From positions 1 through 64,000 of the forward strand of contig JANODX010000034.1 in assembly GCA_031412915.1 (NCBI GenBank): a stretch of 64,000 nucleotides of DNA. Direction: 5' to 3'. This DNA is from JAGNNV01 sp031412915 (GTDB taxonomy: Bacteria; Acidobacteriota; Vicinamibacteria; Fen-336; JAGNNV01). The notes under the pieces are model-generated. The model was given only the letters and a program-made list of their open reading frames with translations. It was not told where the DNA came from and made no database searches. The translations under genes were made by a program, and so were the position numbers. Shown one piece after another: positions 24,412-32,694 of this stretch. The stretch's first letter is position 1, and each line of letters starts with the position of its first letter.

Positions 24412-25077
24412 ATGGCAGAAGGCTTGGGTTTCTCCGGGATCGATTTCTCCGGAAAAGACGCGTGGCGCATGTTCAAGATCATGTCCGAGTTCGTCGACGG
24501 CATCGACGAGCTGCAGGACATCAACCGGGGGGTCGCGGTGTTCGGATCGGCGCGATCCAAAGAAGGGAGCGAAGACTATGAGGGGGCCCGGGCCATGGGG
24601 TTCGCCCTCGCCAAGGCCGGTTACGACGTCATCACGGGCGGCGGCGGCGGCGACATGGAGGCGGCCAACCGCGGAGCCAGCGAGGGCGGCGGACACTCCG
24701 TCGGTCTGTGCATCCAGCTGCCGCGCGAGGAAAAACCGAATCCGTACCTGACCCACACCGTGTCCTTCAAGTATTTCTTCGTCCGCAAAGTGATGTTCGT
24801 CAAACACAGCCGCGCCTTCGTGGTGATGCCGGGGGGGTTTGGGACGCTGGACGAGCTCTTCGAAGCCGTCACCCTCGTACAAACGAAGAGAATCAAGTCC
24901 TTCCCCATCATCCTGGCCGGGGATCGGGCGCACTGGCAGGGGCTGCTGGACTGGATTCAGAACTCCCTGGTCGCGCGTGGCAAAGTGGGGGTGGACGATG
25001 CCAGGATCCTGCAGGTCGCGGAAACGCCGGAAGCGGTGCTGGAGATCCTGAAGAGAAACCAGGTGGGGGGCGTGTGA
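24412..25077 (+). CDS. LOG-family (TIGR00730-type) nucleotide hydrolase
   Basis: 221 aa, Rossmann fold. GGGGGDMEAANRGA corresponds to the family GGGPGIMEAANRGA, with Pro and Ile replaced, and PGGFGTLDELFE is the PGGxGTxxE site. LOG enzymes act as cytokinin-riboside or purine-nucleotide 5'-monophosphate phosphoribohydrolases. In bacteria many have a general pyrimidine/purine nucleosidase role (PpnN is a longer relative). It starts an operon with the isocitrate dehydrogenase-like gene (ATG overlap). Substrate not determined. Confidence 0.85.
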   Translation: MAEGLGFSGIDFSGKDAWRMFKIMSEFVDGIDELQDINRGVAVFGSARSKEGSEDYEGARAMGFALAKAGYDVITGGGGGDMEAANRGASEGGGHSVGLCIQLPREEKPNPYLTHTVSFKYFFVRKVMFVKHSRAFVVMPGGFGTLDELFEAVTLVQTKRIKSFPIILAGDRAHWQGLLDWIQNSLVARGKVGVDDARILQVAETPEAVLEILKRNQVGGV

Positions 25078-26096
25078 TGAGCGGAGTGCGAAACGGAACC
25101 TTGATCGCGGGCGACGGCATCGGCCCGGAAGTGGTGGCGGCCACCGTTCGCGTCCTCGAGGCCACCGGCGTTGTGATCAGGTGGGATGCCCAGATGGCCG
25201 GCGCCATGGCCATCGCCACCCTGGGCACGCCCCTCCCCCAGAAAACCCTCGACTCCATTCGCAGGAACGGTCTCGCCTTGAAGGGTCCCACCACCACACC
25301 GGTGGGCGGCGGTCATGCCTCCATCAATGTAGCCCTGCGCAAGGCCCTCAATTTGTACGCCAATGTGCGCCCCACCAAGACCATGCCCGGAGTGAAGAGC
25401 CGGTACGACCACGTCGATCTGGTCATCGTTCGGGAGAACACCGAGGATCTGTACTCGGGCCTGGAGCACGTCGTGGTTCCAGGTGTGGTCGAATCGATCA
25501 AGGTCATCACCGAGAAGGCCTCCACGAGGATCGCCAAGTTCGCCTTCAACTACGCTCGGGTGAACGGTCGGAAACGGATCACCGCCGTCCACAAAGCCAA
25601 CATCATGAAGCTTTCGGACGGCCTCTTCCTCGACTGCTGCGCGAAGGTGGCCGCGGATTTCCCGGACATCAAGTACGACGACATCATCGTGGACAATTGC
25701 TGCATGCAGCTGGTGCTCGACCCCACCCGTTTCGACATGCTGCTGCTCGAGAATCTCTACGGCGACATCGTGTCCGACCTGTGCGCCGGTCTGGTGGGCG
25801 GGCTGGGCCTCGCTCCCGGCGCCAATATCGGAGAGAAGGGCGCCACCTTCGAAGCGGTCCACGGAAGCGCTCCCGATATCGCGGGAAAGAACATCGCGAA
25901 CCCCATCGCTCTCATTCTCTCGGGCGCCATGCTGCTCGACTACATCGGAGAGAACGCCGCCGGCAACCGCGTGCGGAGCGCGGTCATGGCGGTGTTGAAG
26001 GAAGGCAAGCATCTCCCTCGCGATCTGGGAGGTACGGCGTCCACGAGCGAGGTCGAGGAGGCCATCGCCAAGCGCGTTTCGAGCCGGCGGTCTTGA
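25077..26096 (+). CDS. NAD-type isocitrate dehydrogenase-like beta-decarboxylating dehydrogenase
   Basis: 339 aa, isocitrate/isopropylmalate dehydrogenase superfamily. IAGDGIGPEVV, LKGPTTTPVGGGHASINVALRK (Ser/Asn and Arg loops), VIVRENTEDLYSGLEH, VHKANIMKLSDGLF, DNCCMQLVLDP and the cofactor loop EAVHGSAPDIAGKNIANP are present. The NTEDLYSGLEH block points to isocitrate rather than isopropylmalate as substrate. The ATG overlaps the LOG stop by one base. NAD specificity is suggested by family, not proven. Confidence 0.88.
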   Translation: MSGVRNGTLIAGDGIGPEVVAATVRVLEATGVVIRWDAQMAGAMAIATLGTPLPQKTLDSIRRNGLALKGPTTTPVGGGHASINVALRKALNLYANVRPTKTMPGVKSRYDHVDLVIVRENTEDLYSGLEHVVVPGVVESIKVITEKASTRIAKFAFNYARVNGRKRITAVHKANIMKLSDGLFLDCCAKVAADFPDIKYDDIIVDNCCMQLVLDPTRFDMLLLENLYGDIVSDLCAGLVGGLGLAPGANIGEKGATFEAVHGSAPDIAGKNIANPIALILSGAMLLDYIGENAAGNRVRSAVMAVLKEGKHLPRDLGGTASTSEVEEAIAKRVSSRRS

Positions 26097-26920
26097 GGGG
26101 GGCGCGGGCGAGTTCGATCGCCGCCCTCCTCTCCGTCGTCGGCGCGACCGTGGGCGCGGCCCGAGAAGAGACTCCGCTTCCGGAAGGGAACGCCTACGTA
26201 AGGGGCATTCTGGCCGGCCCGCGGCCTCAGGACACCGCCATCAACGACTACTCCTACGATGTGGAGGAGGTGCGGGAGAACCTGGACGCGAGCGGCCACC
26301 CGACCTCGCGCGAGACGCGTGGCTACGAGGTCTATTTCGTCCAAACGCGACCGGTCAAGCGCCTCGTCTCAAGGGACGGCACGCCGCTCAGCGCCAAGGA
26401 GCAGGCCGAGGTGGATCGAAGAGCGGAGGCACAAGCCCGGGCGATCGCGGAGGGACGGACGGTGAGCGAGCAGCCCGGAATCCGTTTGAAGACGCTCCTC
26501 GATTCATTCGATTTCAAGACGGCCGGGCGAGAAATGCGGGCGGGACGAAAGACGCTCGTCTTCAACTTCGAGCCCAGGAAAGGCGCGCAGCATCCATCCT
26601 CCGATCGCGCAGCCGGCGCGATCGCGCGCATCCTGGCCGGGCGCCTGCACATCGACGAGGAAGATCGACGCGTGGCCGTGCTCGATGCCCGGAGCGCGCC
26701 GGGTGAGAAGGCGAGTGTCTCGACGGGTGTGAAGGTCGCAGCCTTCGAGTTGCGGATGGATTACACGGCGGTCGACGAGCATGCCTGGCTCCCGCGGAGG
26801 GTCGCGATCCTGACCGTCGGCCGCGCCTTTGTGTTCAAGACGTTCCGGATTCGGCGCACCACGACCTACTCGAACTACCGCCGCTTTCGTGTGACCACCG
26901 ATGAGAGGCCGATCGGGTAG
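26093..26920 (+). CDS. Exported protein of unknown function
   Basis: 275 aa from TTG 26093 in a TTGA overlap with the previous stop. This start yields a short signal peptide (RGARASSIAALLSVVGATVGAA), and no later start does. The mature part is probably beta-rich and resembles the LolA/LppX-like outer-membrane lipoprotein-sorting fold (YDVEEVRENLD, GYEVYFVQTRPVKRLV, LHIDEEDRRVAVLDAR, AFELRMDYTAVDEHAWLPRRV), but the match is by pattern only. Position after the dehydrogenase may be chance. Confidence 0.65.
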   Translation: MRGARASSIAALLSVVGATVGAAREETPLPEGNAYVRGILAGPRPQDTAINDYSYDVEEVRENLDASGHPTSRETRGYEVYFVQTRPVKRLVSRDGTPLSAKEQAEVDRRAEAQARAIAEGRTVSEQPGIRLKTLLDSFDFKTAGREMRAGRKTLVFNFEPRKGAQHPSSDRAAGAIARILAGRLHIDEEDRRVAVLDARSAPGEKASVSTGVKVAAFELRMDYTAVDEHAWLPRRVAILTVGRAFVFKTFRIRRTTTYSNYRRFRVTTDERPIG

Positions 26921-26957
26921 CTGAAGGGGATCGAAGCGACCGCTGGGGCCTGGCAGC

Positions 26958-27148
26958 TGTGGCCCGCGAGGCTGGGCGAGGAGGGAGCTTGCCGCGCCGG
27001 GGACGGCGGGTGCGTCACACTGGGCGCGCCACGCCGGAATCGTGTGTTCCTTACCCGCCTCGGATCGGCGAAAGGGACGCCCACAGACGGAGCGACTCGC
27101 CTCTACGCCCCGACGCGTGCAAGCACCCTCCCCGCCCAGCCTCGCTCC
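26958..27148 (+). repeat. 191-bp element with 27-bp terminal inverted repeats, copy A
   Basis: Ends with imperfect 27-bp terminal inverted repeats, 26966-26992 and 27119-27145 (about 25 of 27 pair). About 89% identical by eye to copy B in the opposite orientation at 27990-28180. Structure fits a small non-autonomous mobile element (MITE-like) or a large palindromic intergenic repeat. Target duplications were not identified. Confidence 0.75.
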
Positions 27149-27167
27149 AGGGTCGCCCGAAGACACC

Positions 27168-27491
27168 TCACACTCTCGGGAGGCGAGAGCAACGGCCGGC
27201 ACGCCAAGAGAGCCGTCCCAGCTTCAGCCGCTTCTTCTGCTCGCGCCACTGCTCAACATTCCCTGGGGTCATGAACTCCTCGTGGGCGCGGCGGGCCGAC
27301 TTCCTCGCCGCCTGGTGATCCTTCATGGCACGCAGGTTCTCTCCGGCCCAAGAGCCAGCGAGCAGAGCCTCGATCTCGTTGTTCAGAAAGGGAATGCCAC
27401 TCCACAAATCAACGAGCAAGCACCGTACTGCACCCTTGAAGGTCCTGAGACCGGAGTCGTCCGGCGCTATGACAGCAAGGGCGGTGGCCAC
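27168..27491 (-). CDS. Hypothetical 107-aa ORF between inverted elements
   Basis: A GTG-start open frame with normal-looking amino-acid content and visibly lower third-position GC than its neighbours. It has a hydrophobic helix-rich segment (LLVDLWSGIPFLNNEIEALL) and a charged C-terminal half (DHQAARKSARRAHEEF, WREQKKRLK). No family is recognised. It may be a passenger gene of an acquired element, a fragment of a larger gene, or not coding at all. No clear ribosome-binding site was seen. Confidence 0.35.
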   Translation of the reverse strand: MATALAVIAPDDSGLRTFKGAVRCLLVDLWSGIPFLNNEIEALLAGSWAGENLRAMKDHQAARKSARRAHEEFMTPGNVEQWREQKKRLKLGRLSWRAGRCSRLPRV

Positions 27492-27534
27492 CTCATCGGC
27501 TCAGTCAGATGAGGAGGCCCCGGCGTCCGCCGAG

Positions 27535-27690
27535 CCTGCGAGGCCTCTCGACGTATACCGCCCGTGGGCGGAACTTCTCGCTCGCACCTTCGCGGTGGAC
27601 GTTCTCTCACCTGCCCATCCTGCCCAGGGGCGTATGAGCTGCTCGCGATGTCAAGGAGCCCGCGAACTCTCGGGCGGGCACGGCGCGGAG
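27535..27690 (+). pseudogene. Degenerate C-terminus of an IS91-family transposase
   Basis: The frame near 27545-27605 encodes YRPWAELLARTFAVDVL, the pre-zinc-finger block of IS91-type Y2 transposases. The zinc-binding continuation (TCPSC) is found only in the neighbouring frame, then LLAM in that frame and KEPAN in the third, so at least two frameshifts have broken it. The rest of the transposase is absent. Confidence 0.6.
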
Positions 27691-27989
27691 CAACCCGCGG
27701 GGCGGCGCGCTTGCCCAGCGCGTGCGGTCGAGGTGACGAAACCTCTTCGAAGCGTGAACCAACGGGCCTGCCAGGAGCGTGGTTGCGGTTCCGAGCGCCT
27801 GGCCAAGGCGTCACAAACGAACCGCCAAGGCACGACTTGAAGCGCGAACTCCGCTTGTTTACCTACGATCTGAGAGGGGATCACGGCAAGAACTTCCCTG
27901 CCTGAAGCAAGGGGCGGTGTTCGGAAGGAGCAAGGGGTTCATCGCGCTTCGGCTGGAGTGTCTTCTGATACGGTTGTTCGAACGAGTAC

Positions 27990-28180
27990 GGAGCGAGGCC
28001 GGCTGGGGAGAAGGCTTGCACGCGTCGGGGCGTAGAGGCGAGTCGCTCCATCGGAGGGCGTCCCTTTCGCCGAACCGAGGCGGGTAAGGAGCACACGATT
28101 CCAGCGTGACGCGTCCCAGTGTGACGCACCCGCCGTCCCCGCTGCGGCAAGCCTCCTCCCCACCCGGCCTCGCGGGCCAC
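27990..28180 (-). repeat. 191-bp element with terminal inverted repeats, copy B
   Basis: Reverse-complement copy of 26958-27148 with about 21 differences, including one single-base indel. The two copies face each other and enclose about 840 bp with the fossil transposase and the 107-aa ORF. Confidence 0.75.
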
Positions 28181-28260
28181 AACAATAGTGGTTGAAGCCT
28201 CGGTTCGGTCGGTGCTGCCTTCGTTCGCTTTGGGCGGGCGGGATGCCCGCGGTCTCAGGA

Positions 28261-29313
28261 TCAGGCCGCGCGAGGAAAGCCGCGATTCGAGAGCAGGGCG
28301 AATCCGATCAGCTTGTAGAGAGCGCGCGCGGCGACGTTTCCATCCCATTCGGAAACGCCGGTGGGATCGGGGGCCACTTCGACGAGGTCGAACCCGACAA
28401 TCGTCCGACCACTTTCGACCAGGGTTCGCAGGAGCGCCACCATCTCGGCAAATGACAGGCCTCCCGGGACCGGGGTCCCGGTGTTGGGGCACAAGGTCGG
28501 ATCGAGACCGTCGATGTCGAAGGAGACATAGTTGATCTCGGGCAACTCCGCCACGATGCGATTGCAGATCCGCCGCCACGTCCCCCCATCGAAGAGTTCG
28601 CGGCGAACATCGGATTCGAAGAAGGTCTTGATTCGTCCCGCGCTGTCCTGGATGGCGTCGTCTTCCTGCTCGCAATAGTCCCGAACTCCCACCTGCACCA
28701 GTTTCGAAACCGCAGGGACTTCGCGCATGACGTTGTTCATTATCGATGCATGAGAGAACGTAAAGCCCTCGTACGCCACCCTCAGGTCGGCGTGAGCGTC
28801 GATGTGGAGGATGCCGAGGCCGGGGTATTTGTCCGCGATCGCGGTTATGGCGCCAAGGGGTACCGAGTGATCGCCCCCCACGATGCCCACGATCTTCTCG
28901 CATTGAAGCCAGGCGCGGGTTTCGTTGGCCACCCATCCGTTGAGCAACCGGCCCAGATCGTTGACGCGCTCGAGGTTCTGGGCGAGCTCCGGATCGTCTT
29001 TCGTCCAGCCCTTCTCGATTATGGTGTTGGCCAGCGACTTCGCTTCCTCGCTCCAGGCGCGCACCGTCTCGGAAATCGGAAGCATGGCGATTCCGGACTC
29101 GTAGGGTTTCCCGGTGTCTCGATCGAGGAGATCCACCTGACCGCTCGCCCGGAGGATGGCGGACGGGCCATCCCCGGTTCCCGACCCGTACGAGACGGTC
29201 GCCTCCCAGGGCACGGGGATAAGGACGACCCTCGAGTCCTCCGGGGTGTGAGGCAGGCCGAAGATGCCGTCGGCACTGGCGGGCGCGTTCGGGTCGAACG
29301 AAGCAGTCATCAA
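28261..29313 (-). CDS. Arginase/agmatinase-family ureohydrolase
   Basis: 350 aa. The binuclear Mn site is complete: GIVGGDHSVP, HIDAHADLRVAYEG and FDIDGLDPTLCPNTGTPVPGG. The N-terminal DGPSAILRAS and PVPWEATVSYGSG are typical of agmatinase. It hydrolyses agmatine, arginine or a related guanidino compound to urea. The N-terminus is longer than in small agmatinases and a 35-residue insert (YCEQEDD...RREL) lies before the FDIDGLDP motif, so formiminoglutamase or guanidinobutyrase activity is possible. Divergent from thrB. Confidence 0.87.
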   Translation of the reverse strand: MMTASFDPNAPASADGIFGLPHTPEDSRVVLIPVPWEATVSYGSGTGDGPSAILRASGQVDLLDRDTGKPYESGIAMLPISETVRAWSEEAKSLANTIIEKGWTKDDPELAQNLERVNDLGRLLNGWVANETRAWLQCEKIVGIVGGDHSVPLGAITAIADKYPGLGILHIDAHADLRVAYEGFTFSHASIMNNVMREVPAVSKLVQVGVRDYCEQEDDAIQDSAGRIKTFFESDVRRELFDGGTWRRICNRIVAELPEINYVSFDIDGLDPTLCPNTGTPVPGGLSFAEMVALLRTLVESGRTIVGFDLVEVAPDPTGVSEWDGNVAARALYKLIGFALLSNRGFPRAA

Positions 29314-29370
29314 GGGTCAGAAGCTAGCACACCGATTGGCCCTCGTTTCCAGGATGGGAGAATACGTCCG

Positions 29371-30306
29371 GTGAGCCAAGAGCAGTCTGGAACGATCACG
29401 GCTGAAGCCCCGCCATCGGTCGGGAATGTGGCCACGGGCTTCGACATCCTGGGCCACACCATCGAGGGCCCGCGGGATCGGATTTCCGTGCGCAGAACCT
29501 CGGAAACAGGGGTACGTCTTCGTTCCGTCACAGGCGTGGTCGTGGACCTGCCGGCAGACCCCATGCGAAACACGGCCCTGCGGGCCCTTGAGGCCCTAAG
29601 AACTGAGCTTCGACTCTCCTTCGGTTTCGAGGTCGAAATGGTCAAGGGAATCCCCCTCGGTTCCGGAATGGGGGGTTCGGCGGCCTCCGCGGTGGCTGCT
29701 CTCGTCGCCGCGAACGGCCTCCTTGATGCTCCTCTCTCCTCTCTGGAACTCTACCCCTTCGCGTTGGAGGGGGAAGCAGCGGCGAGTGGCGGGCGCCACG
29801 GAGACAACGTCGGTCCCATGCTGCTCGGAGGCTTGACCCTCGCCACCAGGGATTGCCTGATCCGGCTCCCGGTTCCAGAAGGCTTGACCTGCGTCCTTGT
29901 CCATCCCCATTTCGTGCTCGAAACCCGGCGCGCCCGGGAGGCGCTGGCCATGCCCTACTCTATTTCCGAGTTCGTTCCACAAAGCGCCGGGCTCGCCCGT
30001 CTGCTGGTGGGCCTGTTCACCAAGGATCTCGACTCCATTCGCGTCGGCCTCCAGGATGTCCTGGTCGAACCCCGCCGGGCGCATCTCGTCCCGGGCTTCG
30101 GTGAGGTCAAAAGGGCGGCCCTGGACGCGGGCGCCCTCGGCGCTTCGATCTCCGGAGGAGGGCCCAGTGTCTTTGCCTGGTTTCACGATCGCCAGACCGC
30201 GGAGGCCTCAACCGCACTCATGCAGGCGGCCTTCGCGGGAGCCGGTTGCGAATCCGATGTTTTCGTCTCTCCCGTGGACGGCCCCAGGGCCCGCATCGTT
30301 TCATGA
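29371..30306 (+). CDS. thrB: Homoserine kinase
   Basis: 311 aa, GHMP kinase family: phosphorylates L-homoserine, the penultimate step to threonine. TAEAPPSVGNVATGFDILG opens the protein, GIPLGSGMGGSAAS (about residues 97-110) is the ATP-binding GHMP motif, and ISGGGPSVFAWF is the C-terminal motif 3. GTG start chosen because the family N-terminus begins here; the open frame upstream is antisense to the ureohydrolase gene. The stop overlaps thrC (ATGA). Confidence 0.94.
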   Translation: MSQEQSGTITAEAPPSVGNVATGFDILGHTIEGPRDRISVRRTSETGVRLRSVTGVVVDLPADPMRNTALRALEALRTELRLSFGFEVEMVKGIPLGSGMGGSAASAVAALVAANGLLDAPLSSLELYPFALEGEAAASGGRHGDNVGPMLLGGLTLATRDCLIRLPVPEGLTCVLVHPHFVLETRRAREALAMPYSISEFVPQSAGLARLLVGLFTKDLDSIRVGLQDVLVEPRRAHLVPGFGEVKRAALDAGALGASISGGGPSVFAWFHDRQTAEASTALMQAAFAGAGCESDVFVSPVDGPRARIVS

Positions 30307-31601
30307 AGTTCGTCAGCACGGGTGGCCGGACGACTGCGGTCGATCTGCAGTCGGCACTTCTGGCCGGGCTCGCTCCGGACGGAGGTCTCTTCTTTCCCGA
30401 GTCGATCGAGCCCCAGTCCATAGAGACGTTCGAAGGGTGCCTCACCCTGCCGCAGGTCGCGCGGGTTTTTCTGACCCCGTTCTTCGCCTCCGACCCGCTG
30501 CTCGCGGACCTCCGGGCAATCTGCGAGGAGAGTCTCGACATCGAAACACCCCTTGAGCCTCTGGCCGAAGACGCCTTTCTGCTTGAACTCTTCCACGGTC
30601 CGACCGCGGCTTTCAAGGACTACGGCGCCCGATTCCTCGCCGGCACACTGTCCCTCATGCGAAAGAAAGACAAGGCGGAAAAACCGCTCACCATTCTGGT
30701 CGCCACCTCGGGGGACACGGGCAGCGCGGTCGCGGCCGCGTTCCACCTCCGGCCGGGGTTCCGGGTCGTGATCTTGTACCCGGAGGCCGGTGTCTCGAAA
30801 CGCCAGGCGCACCAGCTCGGATGCTTCGGCGACAACATTCTGGCCCTGCGCGTGCCTTCGGGCTTCGACCAGTGCCAGGCCCTGGTAAAGCAGGCGTTTT
30901 CCGATCACGTTTTGCGTAATCGAGTTCCGCTTTCCTCCGCCAACAGCATCAGCCTGGGTCGGCTGCTGCCCCAGGCGACCTACTACGCGTTCGCGGCGCT
31001 CAAGCATTTTCGAGAAAGCGGAAAACCGCTTTCCTTCATCGTGCCGACCGGAAACCTGGGCAACGCGGTCGCCGCCTTGATGGCGGGTAAGGCCGGTCTG
31101 CCCCTGGGCCGAGTCCTCTTCGCCACGAACCGCAATCTCACCGTACCGGAGTTCATCGCGACGGGGGACTATCGGGCGCGGAAAAGCGTCAGCACGCTGG
31201 CCAACGCCATGGACGTCGGCGATCCGTCGAACGTGGCCCGGCTGCGCTTTCTGATGGAGAAGGATCCGACCCTGCGCTCCGAGCTGGCCGCGCATCCGGT
31301 CGACGATGAGACGATCCAAGCCCGCATTCGCGAGGGGGAGACCGAGTACGGGAAGGTCTTCTGCCCACACACCGCCTGCGGGATCGAGATGCTGGAGCGC
31401 GAGCGCCGCCTCGGCTCGACCGAGTCTTTCTGTGTGGTCGCAACCGCCCATCCCGCGAAGTTCGATGACGTGGTCGAACCGCTCGTCGGCCACGCGGTCG
31501 AGCCCCCGCCCGCCCTTCGAGCCATGCTCGCGAGGGGCTCGAGAAGCGAGTTTCTGGAGCCCGACTACGGAAGTCTGAAGAACCGTCTGCTTCGCTTGTA
31601 G
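30303..31601 (+). CDS. thrC: Threonine synthase
   Basis: 432 aa, PLP-dependent beta/gamma-replacement enzyme converting O-phosphohomoserine to threonine. N-terminal KFVSTGG...AVDLQSALLAGLAPDGGLFFPE, PLP Lys in PTAAFKDYGAR, phosphate loop SGDTGSAVAAAF and the conserved NSISLGRLLPQATYYAFA are present. Its ATG overlaps the thrB stop. Length fits the long (E. coli/yeast-type) threonine synthases. Confidence 0.95.
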   Translation: MKFVSTGGRTTAVDLQSALLAGLAPDGGLFFPESIEPQSIETFEGCLTLPQVARVFLTPFFASDPLLADLRAICEESLDIETPLEPLAEDAFLLELFHGPTAAFKDYGARFLAGTLSLMRKKDKAEKPLTILVATSGDTGSAVAAAFHLRPGFRVVILYPEAGVSKRQAHQLGCFGDNILALRVPSGFDQCQALVKQAFSDHVLRNRVPLSSANSISLGRLLPQATYYAFAALKHFRESGKPLSFIVPTGNLGNAVAALMAGKAGLPLGRVLFATNRNLTVPEFIATGDYRARKSVSTLANAMDVGDPSNVARLRFLMEKDPTLRSELAAHPVDDETIQARIREGETEYGKVFCPHTACGIEMLERERRLGSTESFCVVATAHPAKFDDVVEPLVGHAVEPPPALRAMLARGSRSEFLEPDYGSLKNRLLRL

Positions 31602-31614
31602 GATCGGCGGGAAG

Positions 31615-32694
31615 ATGAACCGCGAGCGCCTGGTGTCGGTCGATGCCTTCCGTGGAGGCACGGTCGCGGCCATGATCCTCGTGAACAATCCCGGCGACTG
31701 GAGCCATATCTACTGGCCCTTGGAGCACGCTCCCTGGAACGGCTGGACCCCCACCGACCTCATCTTTCCCTTCTTTCTCTTTCTGGTGGGCGCGTCCCTG
31801 GCGTTTTCGTCCCGTGATACGACCCGGGCCGCCGCCCTCCGCGCGCTGAAGATCTTCGGTCTCGGTTTCTTCATGGCCTTCTATCCGCGCTTCGACATCT
31901 TCACCGTCCGCATTCCCGGCGTGCTGCCCCGAATCGCCCTGTGCTACTTCGCGGCCTTTCTGATCAAGAAACACTTCGGCCCGCGAGTCGTCGCGGCCAT
32001 CGCCGCGGCCTGCTGTCTTGGCTACTGGTTCCTCATGACCGTCGTGCCTGTCCCCGGCGGCCTCGCCCCCAATCTCGAACCCGGGACGAATCTTGGGGCC
32101 TGGCTCGACCGACGACTTTTCGGTTCGCACTTGTGGGTCACGTCCAGGACCTGGGATCCCGAAGGGCTCCTGTCCTCGTTGCCGGCCCTCGGCACCACTC
32201 TCTTCGGCTATCTCGCGGGTTCCCTCTTCCGCTCGGGCTTGAGCGCGACCGAGATCATTCGCCGGCTGGCGCTCTCGGGCTTCGTCATGAGCGTCGCCGG
32301 GATCGCCTGGGACACGGTGTTCCCCATCAACAAGAGTCTGTGGACTTCCTCGTATGTGCTCTTCACGGCGGGAGCGGCGTCGCTCCTTCTGGCCGGGCTC
32401 TACTGGGGAGCGGACGTCAGGGGATTCAAGGCGGGGTTGAAGCCGTTCGTGATCTATGGAGTCAACGCCATCGTGGTCTTCGTGGCTTCCGGCCTGCTCG
32501 CCAAGACGATGGCTCTCATCAAGGTCCCCCTCGGCGGAGTCATGGTGTCGTCGCAGGTTTTCCTGTATCGAACGCTCTTCCTCTCGTGGCTGGAGCCGAT
32601 TAACGCCTCCCTGGGCTATGCCCTCGCCAACGTGGCCTTTTGGTACGGCGTGTTGAAGTGGATGGACGGGCGCGGGATCCACATCAAGGTATGA
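31615..32694 (+). CDS. NagX-like (DUF5009/DUF1624) membrane acyltransferase-related protein
   Basis: 359 aa with about 9-10 membrane helices. The N-terminus RLVSVDAFRGGTVAAMILVNNPGDW and the TPTDLIFPFFLFLVGASLAFS block are the heparan-alpha-glucosaminide N-acetyltransferase-like signature found in NagX. Bacterial NagX is linked to GlcNAc uptake or use, but its reaction is unproven. Its stop overlaps the ROK kinase start (ATGA), supporting an amino-sugar role. Confidence 0.82.
   Translation: MNRERLVSVDAFRGGTVAAMILVNNPGDWSHIYWPLEHAPWNGWTPTDLIFPFFLFLVGASLAFSSRDTTRAAALRALKIFGLGFFMAFYPRFDIFTVRIPGVLPRIALCYFAAFLIKKHFGPRVVAAIAAACCLGYWFLMTVVPVPGGLAPNLEPGTNLGAWLDRRLFGSHLWVTSRTWDPEGLLSSLPALGTTLFGYLAGSLFRSGLSATEIIRRLALSGFVMSVAGIAWDTVFPINKSLWTSSYVLFTAGAASLLLAGLYWGADVRGFKAGLKPFVIYGVNAIVVFVASGLLAKTMALIKVPLGGVMVSSQVFLYRTLFLSWLEPINASLGYALANVAFWYGVLKWMDGRGIHIKV

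Larger units (their letters stand above)
26921..28260. other. Gene-poor mobile-element graveyard
   Basis: 1340 bp with no sound long gene. It holds two inverted 191-bp elements at 26958-27148 and 27990-28180, a short ORF at 27168-27491 (minus), and a frameshifted IS91-type transposase tail at about 27535-27690 (plus). The sequence from 27690 to 27989 shows nothing recognisable beyond short open frames. Confidence 0.7.

Noticed and set aside
27881..28936. 351-aa open frame running from the repeat into the ureohydrolase gene
   Set aside because: It uses repeat sequence and an alternative frame of the ureohydrolase gene; no domain and Arg/Gly-rich composition.
29314..29370. T-box or attenuator before the threonine genes
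   Set aside because: Only 57 bp separate the divergent starts, with no leader peptide rich in Thr/Ile and no T-box core seen.
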